Source: Sipunculus nudus
Taxonomy: Eukaryota; Annelida; Sipuncula; Golfingiida; Sipunculidae
Length of the DNA: 64,000 nucleotides
Assembly: GCA_026874595.1 (NCBI GenBank)
Contig: CM049309.1
Coordinates: 70,106,926-70,170,925 of the forward strand
Direction: 5' to 3'
Shown here: piece after piece, positions 1 through 13,700 of the stretch
Position numbering within the stretch: the first letter of the stretch is position 1
Layout of the letters: each line of letters begins with the position of its first letter
Position numbers and translations under genes: made by a program
The notes under the pieces: generated by a model
Told to the model about the DNA's origin: nothing
The model's database searches: none
Seen by the model: the letters and a program-made list of their open reading frames with translations, nothing else

Positions 1-1119
1 TGTGTCCACATGTCATATAGGCTCTGTTTTAGTTTTCATGGTGCCCTGAAGACGTCTCCATGTCATAATTTTGGTTGTGAAATAGGACCAAAATTTTATA
101 ATATTGTTTGGTGCTGGTGAGAATGAATTTTCAGACAGACACTCTAAAACCAATCCCAACCAAGGTATGCAAAAGAGCAATTAGTGACCCAAATTTGAAT
201 GAAATCTTATAATATTTAGGAAAGTTATCACACGGAAACGAAAATCCATGTCCCCCGTTACTTCGAAGGAAGTGGGGGACAAATATTTTTACTGAGATTT
301 ATAGTACGTTCCACAAGTTGAACTCCAGTGATATTTGGCAGTCACTTTCTAAAACTTCAAAATTTCCAAAGTCTTAATATGAGATACAAATTCATGACAG
401 GCACCAACAAGTTGCCTATCCCTATTTGGGGGTTATGATTTTTAGAATATTTATGACATTAAAGAACATGTTACTTCTGGAGAAGTATGAATTAAACATA
501 AAACCAATGTGTTCATATATGCTTTTCATGCATAAAAGTTTGTAATATGTGCTGAACATGTGTAGTGCATACACTTTTGCCAGTATAAAGGCATATTACT
601 GGCTACATGAAAAGGATTAACTCAGGACTAGCAAAAATGACCTCAATCCAACATCTTCTAGTTTTGGATGGGGTGGGGTGAGGAGGTCCACAGCACACTT
701 CTACCCACACACACAGATTTTGAATCATTTTTTCCTATATACATGCATGCACACACATATGGGTTTCATGCTTTACACATACTGGCAGATATAAGAAATC
801 TAATTTTAAGCACAACCTCCATGCAGGGCTACATATTACTTCACATACTCTTACTCAACAGACTAATTGATCATGACAGGAGACATGTTTGAGCCATTAT
901 TGGGGTCACATGTGACTTTCTGAGGCATTATGGTTCCTCATCATGAATTGTGGTCTTGATTTTTCCCATTTCTTATTCACCTTCCTGGATCAGTGTACCC
1001 AGTAGGCCACACAGTGTTTAAAACCTTCAACTTTCAGAGGCTCACCAAAGTGCACTCAAAATTACCTCCCAAAACTGATCTTATGGCTAGATTCTCTGAA
1101 GTCAATCATACTTAAGATT

Positions 1120-1289
1120 TATGCTCCACTCACACAACACATGAAAATGATCAATAAATTTCGGATTAAAATTTTTTTTTAATTTCCTTGACAGTATATA
1201 TGTAATGAAATTTTAATAGCCAAGTGGGTCCTTTTATCTTCCAACCTGAAATTTATTGTTCATTATGTGTGTTGTGTGAGTGGAGCATA
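1120..1289. repeat. Foldback / MITE-like inverted repeat, 170 bp
   Basis: The left arm begins TATGCTCCACTCACACAACA at 1120, and the right arm is its reverse complement ending at 1289. The first 22 bp pair perfectly, and a second matching block (CAATAAATTTC) follows after a short mismatched stretch, giving arms of about 45 bp. The loop is AT-rich, with a T run. No protein is encoded and no clear target duplication is visible. It could be a short non-autonomous DNA transposon or a hairpin-forming transcript source. Confidence 0.75.
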
Positions 1290-3251
1290 GGTTCCTACTT
1301 TTCTTGCAAAAAAATGGAGATAGGGTGTGCTGTATATAGGCAAAATTTACATGTAACAGACTGAATATTTAGCTAAAATCTGATGGCTTAAATTGGGCTA
1401 GATGGCAGGGATTCCCCCATAGGTCAAGGTCAGCTGGGTAAAATGTTGTGATTGCACAAATGAAGGTGAGTGTCACATAAAACTCTGTTACTTTACAAGA
1501 TAAGTTTGATAAAAATGAAACAAAAACTGAGCAAGATATTGACTGTAATGTAAATGTATAGTGTTTCAGTTTTATTCTAAATGTAAAATATAATTAAACA
1601 TGACAGTAAAGGGGCTACAAATATTTAAAATGAAGTATATATAACATTTAGAGCTTACATGACCTTTTAAAGGAAATATCCAGGTTCCATTAGCACATTC
1701 CCAATAATAAATGACTCACACTTTTTTCTCAAATATTAAAGTTCATAAATAACCAGTGAATGCATCCATTTGTGAGCAACCACAAATATTTCAACATGAA
1801 ATCAGCCAGAAATCAGGGAAACAAACATAACTGAATTCCCAAAAGGAAGGTGTTCACAATATCAGGATTCCAATATCATTCACAATACATTAAGTGAAAT
1901 GAAAATTTATGGTATTTGGTATGGTATTGATAAATTGGCTTTACAAAACTCCAAATATTCTCTTTTAAATCTACCTGAAACTTATTTTCTAAAAGTGTTC
2001 ACCTGATTTTGTTCTATTTTTCTAAAACATGTCCATATGATTTTCCTCTCTAATGTGTGTGTCAGATGTGAATGAAGACAAAGAGAAAGTGGAAACTGAA
2101 CATGATTCTGTCTGTAGTGACAGTTTTTTTTATATTTTTATTTTATTAAAGATTGCAATAAATGAAGATATTGGTTTACTATAGGCATCCATCATTAGTA
2201 GTGTAGAAAAAGGTTGTAAAATCATGTTAAATGATTGACAGGAAAATTCAACTGATGATCAGTTATTGATTATTTCCTGTACCTTCAATATAATGTGAAA
2301 TTTGTTGTATAGAATAATACCTAAATAACTGACCAAGTAAATTCAGTTTAAGCTGTGCATCATATGATGGATTATTTATTTTCTACAAATCAAATTCTTT
2401 GCCTACGCAAACCTAATGTTTGTCATTCATTATGGACAAATGCAACCAATATTAATCAATTATGAAATAAAACGACTAATCATTGATATAAATGATTAAA
2501 TGGCACATCACCAAGACCTCTTGCATCAACTGACTCACTGATAGATCAATAAACAGAGGGTACCCACATTTCACCCAGACAGTATCTGCCCTAGATTCCA
2601 AAGCGGTGCAGCAAGTTCCAGTGCAACACACATGGGAATTAAGTCATAACTGAATAATACTATTAGTGCCATGTGTGAGGTGTTTATTATTACTTACTAC
2701 AGCACACTGGCTGGTCATTCATGGCCTACACTTACCTGGAACATGAGAGGTGCCCACTTAAGTTAATCAATTATTGATCTCTTCCAGTAAATACCAGCTC
2801 AGGCCGACTAACTCTACTCATGCCTGGCTGGCCAGACACATAGGTTATGCACCAGACACATTTAGTAATGTAATGGCTCCTCTAAGTTCAATTAAAATAT
2901 TTGTTAATCTTATATTGGGAATGGTAATCTAGCTGCACAGACCTTAAATTCTATTAGCAGGTCTGTGTTTTGAATTCAATTTTTTTTTGTTTTTTTTCTT
3001 GGTTTTTGTTTGAAATCTCTGAGTAAAGTGTGTGATGTTCTGGCTGATGCTAAATCTAAATGCTTGGGAACATAAGGATACAAAAGTATCTCTTATGTCA
3101 ACGCGATCAAATACTTCTGGACACCATGAGTTTGCTAATTTTATTTGGATATGATAGATTTCCTATTTTCTACATAATAAAGGAATTAACTCCCTCATTA
3201 AAATATTATGACCCATGTGGTACATGTTATGAAAGCAAATTACTTCAAAAT

Positions 3252-3285
3252 AACAAGGGACGCATGGGTCACGGCGCTCAGCTGA
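3252..3285 (+). repeat. Family C 5' terminus-like sequence
   Basis: It reads AACAAGGGACGCATGGGTCA then CGGCGCTCAGCTGA. The first part is a one-base variant of the palindrome GACCCATGGGTC seen at 20550 and 41320, and the second part is the sub-terminal motif GCTCAGCTGA. It may be the start of the repeat whose 3' hairpin lies at 6446-6474, but the 1.8 kb in between has no recognisable continuity, so the pairing is a guess. Confidence 0.5.
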
Positions 3286-4260
3286 TCGTGATTGGACTAA
3301 AAATGTTTCTGCACTGTGATACTATATCAAGTCGAGAAAGCTTATGAATATCATGGACATGTTGGGCTAATATAAAGGAATGAAATGTAATATGTGAGTA
3401 AATGATAAATGAAATTACCTGACTGATGGATTATTAGAGTAAAATATAGTGGTTTATTTTTATTTATTTAGGAGGGGTTGAAAATTGTGATATATTTGAG
3501 GAAATATGAATGCAATGACAGCAGTAATAAGCAGTAGTAGAATGATGATATGGCTATTTGTTGAAGGATCTAAAGTGTATGGTAGTCTGCAAGCTTTCAA
3601 TTTGACAGATATGATGTTATGATTAACTATGCTGATGAAGTGATTTATGAATTTGTGACTGTATGACACAATATCTCTTTAGTCTTGACAAGGTACATCA
3701 TTGTGATGCCCACTATGTCTACATATTACACAATATTGACATAATTTCTGGCATGTACATAGGTACCTATGGATGAATAGTTATACAAAATATTCAAGTA
3801 TGAATATATCTGATTCATCTTGTTCTTGCTTACTGAGGCTGACTTTGGGAAGGGTTTCGGAGAAGGGAAAAGCGAGGGCAGCACAAAGGTGGATGTAGAA
3901 ATATTCTATTGTAATGTTTTTCATTTATATAAGAATATGAAAAGCTAAGAGGAAAGGGGCCCTCCTACTTGGTTATAGTAAATATATATATTCTAAATAT
4001 ATGATTGCAAACTAATACTCTGACAAGACTATCATGAAGAAAAACAGTAAAATTTTGAGATACTGTGATGCATATGAAAATTTACAGATGGACAGGCAAG
4101 TGGACAGAATGGACTAATACCTTTATTTCACTTTCAAGGGAATAATGCATTTAAGTTTATATATAAGCCTATTATTTTAGCATATCCACTTTTTCCATTA
4201 AGAAGTTTTTATCTGAATCATTTTTTTTATTTACAGGTTTTGTAAATTTTTAATAAAAAA

Positions 4261-4398
4261 AACTGAAAATATAAGTTAAAATATTAGAATTGTTGCAAAA
4301 GTTGCAATCATTATATATACAGAGTAAACAACTGAAACTTTAAGTTTAAATATTAGAATTGTTGCAAAAGTTGCAATCATCATATATCCAGAGTGTTG
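4261..4398 (+). repeat. Tandem duplication, 2 x 69 bp
   Basis: The unit beginning AACTGAAA and containing ATTAGAATTGTTGCAAAAGT is repeated after 69 bp with few changes. It accounts for the repetitive small minus-strand ORF (TFATILIFKLKVSVVYSVY..) here, which is not a gene. Confidence 0.85.
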
Positions 4399-4949
4399 CT
4401 CAAATTGGGTCATATTATGCATACACATATATTTTATTTTTTTTAAATCATAAATGTTTAAACTGAATTTAAAAGAAAATAATGCCACACCATGGCATCT
4501 ACAAGAATATTCCTTGAATCACTATTAAAAAGTTTTGCACACTGGAGTTTTTAGTACATGCTTAATTTTATTCACCAAAATAAAATAAAAGATTCAGTTA
4601 ATTTGATAAAATAAAACATCTTTTCAAATAAAGTATACACACTGTTGGTTGAATGAGGGACAAACAATATCATTGTGCTAATTACTATCCCAGTTTTAAT
4701 TTATTACTGGAATTAATAGTCAATTTCACAACTGGTGAAGTTTTTACTCTTTTGAAGTAGGGAATTACTTATCTGATGAACATCCACACTTTCATAGCAA
4801 TACACCACTTTGTGGACACAATTATATGTACACTTTAATCATTGTAACCCTGGTGGTACAATACAAAATCTAAAATGTAGCATAGCCTATAATAAGAATG
4901 AATCAAATACAAAAAAATAATAACATATATCTAGTTTATGCACCATCTC

Positions 4950-4965
4950 GGGGGGGGGGGGGGGG
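4950..4965 (+). repeat. Poly-G run (16 nt)
   Basis: Uninterrupted G tract; one of four long G/C homopolymers in the window. Confidence 0.95.
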
Positions 4966-5129
4966 AGTGCAGGGCAGAGGGGAAGCCTGCTGGTAGTGGC
5001 CAAGCTTAGCCAAGGCAAGCTGCCTGGGGTGTGTTACATAATGCAAGTGAAGGCTGTACTACTAGGTGGGCTAGATGTAAACAACACTTGACATGGTGTA
5101 TAAAAACGTGAATAAAAGCTATTCTTTCC

Positions 5130-6479
5130 AATCAATTTCTTTGAAATTTCAGATTTTAAAAGATTAAATCCTTATGTATATATGCTGTGAAAATTAAATC
5201 AACAGTGCCAAAGTTGGACAAAATTTAAGGTATTGATTTTTTATTTATGCATATAACTTGAAAATTTTGCAAAATTCATATCTAATTTTGGGTAAACAAT
5301 TGAATCTTGATTAAATAAAGTTATATTCCTGAAAAAAAGTCTCTAAGTTCAGCAATTCTCATGTTAGGTAAGTAAATAAATTTCCTGAATTTTTTTAAAA
5401 TTGCATTATATTTTGGCCCAAAACTTCAAAATTATACCCAAAACTGATCTAATTTTTGGTATGTTCACAGAAATGTATGAAAGAATGTGAATACTAAATA
5501 TGATCAAAAACAGATCAGTGGTTTTGATATTAGGCAGCCTTGAAGTGTAACAATTTTTTATGGAAAACAGAGGTTTTTCCTTAAAATCTCGAAGGAACGA
5601 AGTCCTAATGATCTAATTTTCTGTTTGGTAGGAGATTTTGGGGACATCTAAAATTATGCCAACAGCCTGGGGAGCATAGAGATGTGCACTGAATGATCTA
5701 CAGTCATCAAAGTGGACTGCTTGACAATGTAAGGGAATACAACAAGAGCCTCTAAAAAAATTCAATAACTAGCCTAATTTTGCAGCTTTTATTTTGAAAT
5801 TTCAGGATTAAACAGATTAAATCCTTATGTGTACATGCTGTGAAAATTAAATCCACGGTACTTACAGGAAAAAAATGTGCCGTGGCCAAAGTTGGGCAAA
5901 ATTTAAGGTAGCAATTTTATATTTTTGCCAATAATTAAAAAAATTTAACAGATTTTGATCTAATTTTTGGTATACAATTAAATTTTGATTAATTAAAGTT
6001 GTATTACTGAAAAAAAGTCCCTACCTTTAACACTTTTGGTCTTAGGTGACCAAATATCTTCCTAATTTTTTTACAAAGTCCATTATGTTTGGGCCCATAA
6101 CTTTTTTAAATTAAATAATACTGATTTAATTTCTGGCATGTACATAGGAACTATATAGAGGAATATTTATGGTAAATATGAAGAAAACCAAATAAGTGGT
6201 TTTGATATTAGGCAGTCCTGAAAAGTGAAAATAGATTTCTAATAAAAAATTGAGGTTTTTCCTTAATATTTCGAAGGAACGTAGTCCTATTGACCCAATT
6301 TTCGGCATGGTAGGAGATTTTGGGGACATCTAACTGTATACCGAATTTTAGATTCGTAGGTCCAACGGTGTCGTAACGTGCCAGTCTTACGGACGGACAT
6401 CCGGACAGACAGACAGACAGACGACGGACAATGGACCACGACTATAGCTCAGATGACTTATAGTCAGCTGAGCTAAAAA
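5130..6479 (+). repeat. Family C dispersed repeat, two tandem units with 3' hairpin
   Basis: Two diverged units about 653 bp apart share blocks such as AGATTAAATCCTTATGT (5161 and 5814), AAGTTGG(A/G)CAAAATTTAAGGTA and GGTTTTGATATTAGGCAG. The second unit continues into a GACAGACA microsatellite (about 6403-6421), GACGGACAATGGACCACGAC and a terminal hairpin at 6446-6474 (AGCTCAGATGACT / AGTCAGCTGAGCT, 12 of 13 pairs) followed by AAAAAT. A single-unit copy with the same tail lies at 43255-43998. Small ORFs on the minus strand of both copies differ mostly by amino-acid-changing substitutions, so no protein is inferred. Confidence 0.85.
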
Positions 6480-7575
6480 TGAATATAAGATAATCATGTA
6501 AATTCAACATCTGTACTTCAAGTCATCACAAAACTGGACAGTATGATGAGACTGCAAACCCTTGCTAAGCTGCCATCTGGGGAGTGAAGAGTAAACTACA
6601 ACATAATTTTCTTTTACCCTTCCAGTTTAAGAATGTGGATTCTGGATCTGTATCATCAAAGATGACTGAGCTATTTTGTGTACATTTTCTTTTCACAAAA
6701 TGCAGATCTATATATTCTGTATCCCTCTTTAACACATGTCTACATGAAAGAATGGCTATATTGGTACACACTGACTGCTCTGATTTCTTTTCAGATACTA
6801 CACACATTCTCTCTATCTTCCTAAATTCATCTCCATGACAGATCCACATATGTTCTTTATATCCTTTCTATATCTTTGTCTTCATATATTATGTTTTATT
6901 GCAGCTTTGAGAATTAATTAATTAATGCGTCTGTCAACTTCATCATGTTTCCCTGTATTTGTTGTTTTAAATCATAAACAGATAACAGATGACAGGCAAT
7001 ATATGATATTATATGCTAAGATTCAGACTGGCAATCAATAAAACCCTTAATTGAAAGAAAGTAACAAAATGTGCTGCCATCTGTGGTCCATTTATGAAAC
7101 TATAACCCAACTCCTTGGTGAGAGAACTTCACATGACTTTTGAAACTTCTGTAACCTCTTCCAGCTGAGGTGCCAACTAAATGTAGGTGATTATAAATTC
7201 CCCCAAATTCTATCCTTTTGTACATAGCTGCAATTAAATCATTTATATCTGAAATGTCTTATATGAGATGACAAAATATGACAAGACTCTAGTTTATCTT
7301 TTTTTTCATGTAATGACCTGTATATTTTTTTTTTTCATTTAACCATTGTGTTGCTAGGCAACAATGAATCCATATTAGTTACAAAACTCCCATTCACTGG
7401 GTGTATCTGTTGCATAAAAAAAAAACTCTACAGGCACTGGTTGGTGAAAACAAGTTGACTACATATTCTGAATTTTTAATTACTTTCTGACAATAAATTA
7501 TACATCAGAGAAGACATAATATCAATTGGTTATCCTTGGTGGAACAGAATATGATAGAGAAATGAATGGACTCAC

Positions 7576-7742
7576 ATAGGAAGAATACTCCTTCATCTCA
7601 TGTTCATTGCTATGGTTGCCTGAGGTGCGACCCCTCCAGAAACAGTCTTGGCACAAATGGTAGTTGTAGCACCGTTGGCATTTATAACGAAAACCCATGA
7701 AGGACTCACGATGACACCCCTCACACTGCACCGGGTGAAACA
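7576..7742 (-). CDS. Dystrobrevin exon g: ZZ zinc finger
   Basis: This 167-bp exon lies between acceptor TTTGCAG and donor GTGAGT. TG completes Val, then 55 codons encode the whole ZZ finger. The zinc ligands expected for the family are all present: CEGC, CQRC, CQDC (paired Cys) and the HSNEH His pair, at about residues 254/257, 269/272, 278/281 and 291/295 of the joined frame. [20 protein letters not shown] and the ending HEMKEYSSY match dystrobrevins. The ZZ domain in the family stabilises protein-protein contacts in the dystrophin complex. The exon ends in phase 0. The following exon (expected to start near K/W-SPSK) was not found in 1-7570. Confidence 0.97.
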
Positions 7743-10700
7743 CTGCAAATCAAATACATACCAAGGTATCACAGTTTAAAGGGTAGACTACTGAGAATCA
7801 ATGATTATACAGGAGATCTTGCATATCACAGGGTGGAAAAATGCAATTAATGTAAACATATGGTATTGCAGATTATATTTTGTACCTCTATTACTCCTGA
7901 AAATCCTGCAAACCCAGGAAAATTAATGTATTATAACTGTCAAACTGGTAATACCTACAAAGTTAAAACATACAAAATGTTACAAACAGATCTTTGTGAT
8001 ATTTATCACGTGGGCATACATGTTTGCTTATGAGTGTTTAAACAAATAATTATAGATGCACATACTGTCAGAATAGTTAAGAGCAAATTTTAGGTCCAAA
8101 CTGTGATAAATCAAGAAAATAAGAAGGAAGAAAATATAGTAAAATATATCAGAACATTCTGATCCGATTCTATTAACCAAGTTTGTAAAGTTGTAGGAAT
8201 ATTCACTGAAAAAAATTCATTATTCAATTTGGGGTTGGTATCTTGTTGCATATAAGGTCAAATGTGACACTGATCAAAATATTGACACTGAGAAAATGAA
8301 GGCTACATTTTCTTGGTATTCTTATGATTCATTCTTATATACAACAAACCTAACAAAACTAGTGGTCCAGTTGTTGGGAGTGTTGGCAGTTGGTTCCAAT
8401 TTCATAATTGATCATCGGTTACAGCAAACTGATGGATAATAAAGATATTTGGTTCAGCTAAATTTTCACTCATCTGTCAAACTGGACAATATAAAGAGTA
8501 CTTTCATACAATGTACCACCCATATTTTGCTATCTAAACCTTTTCACAATCTCTGTGCTTATTCTTCAGCTAATTCCCAGGGTCACTGCTCAATGATTAG
8601 GAGAACGTTAAAAAAGGGTTTTTTTAATGGCTGGTTGGGTTGCTAGAGACTTTCATTTTTAAAGCTGTATTGTGATGTGAATGATAGTTTCAAGTCTTTG
8701 GAAATTAAGGACTTGAAATTTAATGAAGAAATACCAATTTTCAATAAAATTTGCTGATCACCCCCTCACTTGTTGTAACCATGTTTAGCTTATAGTTTTG
8801 AGAAGAAAAAAAAAAGATGATCAGAATACCACCTACTTTTAATGACCATTTTTCCTTTCATCTACAGTTAACACATACTTTGAACAACCATCTGCCATAC
8901 ATGAAAACCACAGCCGACTTTTGTCAAAATCTAAATTTCACCTGTTTAGTAAAGACCACTTTTCATCATTACCTTCATGTTGGTATATGATAATGGGTTG
9001 AGAATGGGATCTGTTTGGCATGTGGTGATTGCAGTCACTGAGGTGTTGCTACTTAATGCACTGCATATTATGGTCTTTTCTGTAGGATCTGATCTGCAAA
9101 TGATGGCCACATTTTACTGCCAAATCGACTGACATGGATGGTCAACATACGTTTTTTTGTGGAAATTAATGACTTTAGTCATATTTCTAACTCATGAAAC
9201 TGTAACAATATGGAAATGGGTTACCATATCCTCTGATCAAACAACTATGTGGAAGGTCCGACGATTTTGCTTTGACACAGGTGGTCTCTCAAAGTAGGGA
9301 CTACTGTATCTGTTATGCTAGCAGGTCAAAGGTTATGCCAAGAACATCAGGGATAGTCAGTGGACCAGTCAAAAACAGCCCCATATTTGACTGGCACAAT
9401 TAACCTGTAGGGATGTCTGCATCCTGTGAGCACAGGCTTCTGGTGTCACAATTAACACCTGTTCAAATTATCCCTTAGTTACAATACTGCGGTACAGTAT
9501 CTAAAATTGAAAAAGTCCAATGCCATGGCCCTATGTGGCCAGAGGGATATCACAACTATTCCTGGCCTGCAAATTGCCATCACATGCACTAAGCTCATCT
9601 GGTCAGCCAGAATTGGCTTCAGCGCTTCTGACTGACACACAATAAACCCATATTATGGCCATATACAGAATATATTTGGCTGCTGAATCTAATGGAGCAG
9701 CCTCATACAAACTGGCTGTTTAAGCCATGATCAGCTGCTGTGCTCTCACTGGCTGGCTCATTAATATTTATAAATAAATAAACAAACTTATCCTCTTTAA
9801 CTCCAATCTGTCTGCAGCCACTTGGGTTTTTCTCAAATGGCTCCATTCATGTTTAAGTAGAACACTATCCCATGTGATTAATTGGTTTTTAAATGAGGAT
9901 TAATGGTTATTTAGGAAACATGTGCTGCACGAAGCCCCAAGATAAAATAAACTAGAATGGCAATCAGAAGATTACTCAGAAGAGAGCATACCTCAGCCAT
10001 GGGAAAAAAGTTTACTCCATCTTGTTCGACACCATAATTTTCCTTTGCCTATGCAGGGCCTCCCTTAAAATGCCAATCAAATCAGTTAAGTAGTTTCTGG
10101 ATTAACTTGCTTATTAATAAATAAAACCAAAAACACACAAATACTCAGACATAAGTGAAAACATTACCTCTTTTGCAGAGGATAGGAGGTTCAGGAAAAA
10201 AAACAGGTTCTTACAGCATACATGTCAATGAAACAAAATTTTATATCCATAGTTACTTATATATTGATAATAAAAAGAACTAATTTCTGTTCTCCAGCAA
10301 ACAAACAAATAAGTAAACTTAATATGATATGTCTGTTTGAACTTACGGCTTGAGTAAGTACTCACCGTTTTCCACCTGTGACATTCTGTGCAGGATTGGT
10401 AGCCACATAAGACACTGGGGGCCTGGATCTGACATTAACACATCCAGGAAATTGTTCACCGTCACTTTCGCTTTCTGAAATTAAGGACAAAGACTATGAG
10501 ACACTGAAAGCACCGCACCCCAGGGAAATGGCACACCGTAAAGACATTTATGGCTGCTCTCTGAAATATATCTTTCAGTGTTAGGTGTCAATGATAAGTC
10601 TGTGGTCAGTCGATCACCTTCTCTTTGTATGTGTACCAGGATGTAAAGATACATTTAAAAAAAAGATCACTAAATTACAGATAACCTTGTGTGTGAACCA

Positions 10701-13700
10701 GGATATAACAACACATTTTTCAAGAAGAACACAAAATTACAGATAACAAATCACCTTCATGCTATGTGTACCAGGATATAACAATACATATTTCAAGAAG
10801 AACACAAAATTACAGATAATAAACCACCTTCACCTTGTGTGTGTACCAGGATATAATGATACATTTTTCAAGAAGAACAAAAAATTATAGATTTTAAATC
10901 ATCTCCACCTTGTGTGTAGCCAGGGTATAATGATACATTTTTCAAGAGGAACACACAATTATAGACAACATAACACTCCAACTGACGTGTGTACCAGAAT
11001 ATAAAGATAAGTTTTTCAAGAAGAGCACAGAATAAGATAACATGAACCAATGGAATTGGTGAGTGTTATTGTTATGGAGGTTAGCATCTTGTACCATATT
11101 CTAGGTTTTTAATTGTCTTAAAATTCTTTAAATTCTACCAAAGTTTTCCCTTAATTTGCTTTTTTTGCTTTTATTTATATTTCCGTAGTATATGACTCTT
11201 GACATATTTGGTTGATTTGACATATTTGGTTGATTTTAAAAGTTTTTTTTAAATTTTTTTTTTATAATTGATGAGTTCTTTCAATGTTGTTTTACTTTTT
11301 TTTAATATATAGTTGTTTCTTTATCACTTATGAAAATAGGTTTCTTTCTCCATTTTCTGTTGTTCATTAAATAAATATGCTGCTTTTTCCATGTAATTCT
11401 GCTTTTTCTTAAACCAATTTCTAATATAATTTCTTAATCATGCATGCATATCTTAAAAATAATTATTTTCTTAAAAAATTATTTTTTTAAATATTAGAAT
11501 ATTTCCGGTTAATAAATAATTTAAATATACTGATATGCTGGAATTAATTTCATATTAAACAACTTCAAACAAACAACACACCTAAAAACACTTTAATTTA
11601 AAGGCAATAATATATGTGTTTTATATTTTATTCTATTTTTAAACTACCATAAAATCAGAATTTATCTTTGATTATTTTTACTATTGTCTGACAGTGACCT
11701 ATTAATTTTAAAATACTTGATATTTTTTAGCTTTGGGCTTTAGTACATGGTCACTGTAATGTATTATCATAATCAATTATGTGAGATTTAATAAATTATG
11801 ATAATAATTTCTAGCTATTCTCTCAGGAGAGATCATTGGTTCCATTAACAAACTGACACCCGTCTGCCAAACTCTCCAAGGTGAGGGTTCTATCCAACAC
11901 TTCCAGACGGGGGCATCCAGGCATGAGCAAGCAATCAGTTGGACCAATTCAACTCCCTGACTGTTTCTGGGTGATGCTTTACCTCAGACATCTTTTGTGC
12001 TTTAGATCATTTATGGTAACAATCAAGGTCATTATGGTACCAATCTATAACTGCTGTAAAGACCCTAAAAATTATTGCTACACTCTGTGGTAGCTTAGGA
12101 AAACATGATAAGTTTTTCCTGGGTTATGACAGACAGCTTTTCAACGTCTGCCACATGACTTGGTTGGGCCATCAGTTTGTTTTGCAATTTAAGCAAGCAG
12201 ATACCTCATGACTGTTTTCATGAGTTTTAAATCCCTAATAACAGAAAGATTGTTTTTTGTTTGCTGGTTGTTTCCTAAAATATGATGGGTGAAGACAGGC
12301 TATAACATTTTTTGTGCATACTTTTTATTTGAGTCAAAATTTCCTTCATCTGGGTTGACATGCAAAAAGGAAAATTTGCCAGCAAAGTAGCTGGGTGCCA
12401 AATAATAGTGCTAAAAAAAAATGTCATATTATAATATGCCATTTCAATTTGGTAATGCATATATATTCAACTGATTTTCAAGCTTTATTTATATCAAGAA
12501 ACACTTTTAACCCTTAACTCAGCAAATATTTTGATATTTGCCATGGAGATATACTGAGGTTTCTCTCATGAAGACCAAAAACAAAACAAACAATACATTC
12601 TTGACACAGAACTTTCCTTGACATCTGAAAAAAAAAGTTTTTTAAATACTACATTTATTAGAAATATTTGTAAACAAAACCATTATTATACATTATAAAA
12701 TAATATACATAAATCCAACTTGAGGTGTTAGCCAAAATTTCATTTGCACTTGGCAAATAAATTATGTATAAACCATATATATTGTGCCTCAGTAACTTCT
12801 TTCTCATTTTTACATATCCCACTGCTTTTATTATTTAACCTTAAATAAACTTGTGCTTTGTTTGTGAAATTTGTGTGGAGATGAGATTTTCTCCCCTTAT
12901 CCATAAATGTCTATTATATATAAATCCCACTGATTTTATGCTTGAGACAAAAGAAAGAAATTCATGAATAATTTATGAATTAGTGATATTCTATTTCCCA
13001 TATCTATCTCCTGTAAATAAATCCTGTAGCTGCTGATGTTTTAGCTGAAAGAAACATGTGTGTTGCATGGGAATTTTACTTATAAATGACATTTTTTCCC
13101 CACAGCTAATTTCCCACCAGTATAAGTGTCTCATTTTTAATAATCCACAAATCTGCTATGAGGTACCCCACAGGATTTTTGCCTTGTGAACCAGTATTCC
13201 AGTCACACACACTGACTAAAAAAAACATAACCTCCCATCAGAAGAAGCCCAGACTATGAATTTTATCCCTCCCAGCAGGGGGTTTTGACCTATACATGGA
13301 AAACTCTTTTCTAAATAAACCAATTCTTTCTCCCTTCCCTTTCGTAAACACCATAACTTATGAACGATATGAGTTTTTGTGAAGGGACAAGGCCACGGTT
13401 TTGCCATGTGTTGAATGCCTCTGCCAAGTTAGTTTCGATCACCTGTTAAAATGGCTGAATGTTATGTCATGATTTATCAACGCAGAAGCTGATGAGATGA
13501 CAGTAGCTGTGATGGGGTTTAGCAGTTATCTTGCTGAGCTGCCCCTTGCCGGGAAATCTTTGGCCTGTGGCTGACAGGCGACCACAATTGGAATCATTTA
13601 GGGGAGTTGATTTAGCACTCAGGCCATGTATTTACATCTAGAGGGGTCAGCCTCTGCATCATATGGAGACCATCCCTGTCTGCGGTGGTATGATTATTCA

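Larger units (their letters stand above)
1..7575 (-). other. Dystrobrevin intron downstream of the ZZ exon (truncated by window edge)
   Basis: No coding exon could be recognised in this AT-rich stretch. It starts with a good GTGAGT donor at 7575. It contains a foldback element (1120-1289), a duplicated 69-bp unit (4261-4398), a 16-nt G run (4950-4965) and a two-unit dispersed repeat (5130-6479). Two overlapping opposite-strand ORFs at 6565-6849 show no family similarity and look like chance. Confidence 0.7.

Noticed and set aside
6126-6329. 67-codon ORF conserved in two repeat copies (also at 43653-43856, minus strand)
   Set aside because: The two versions differ mainly by amino-acid-changing substitutions, the third copy (5130-5660) does not keep it, and no family match exists; it is a by-product of the repeat.
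6565-6849. 94-codon minus ORF considered as the exon after the ZZ domain
   Set aside because: No similarity to the expected dystrobrevin segment and no in-phase acceptor/donor pair seen; an overlapping plus ORF of similar length shows the region is open by chance.
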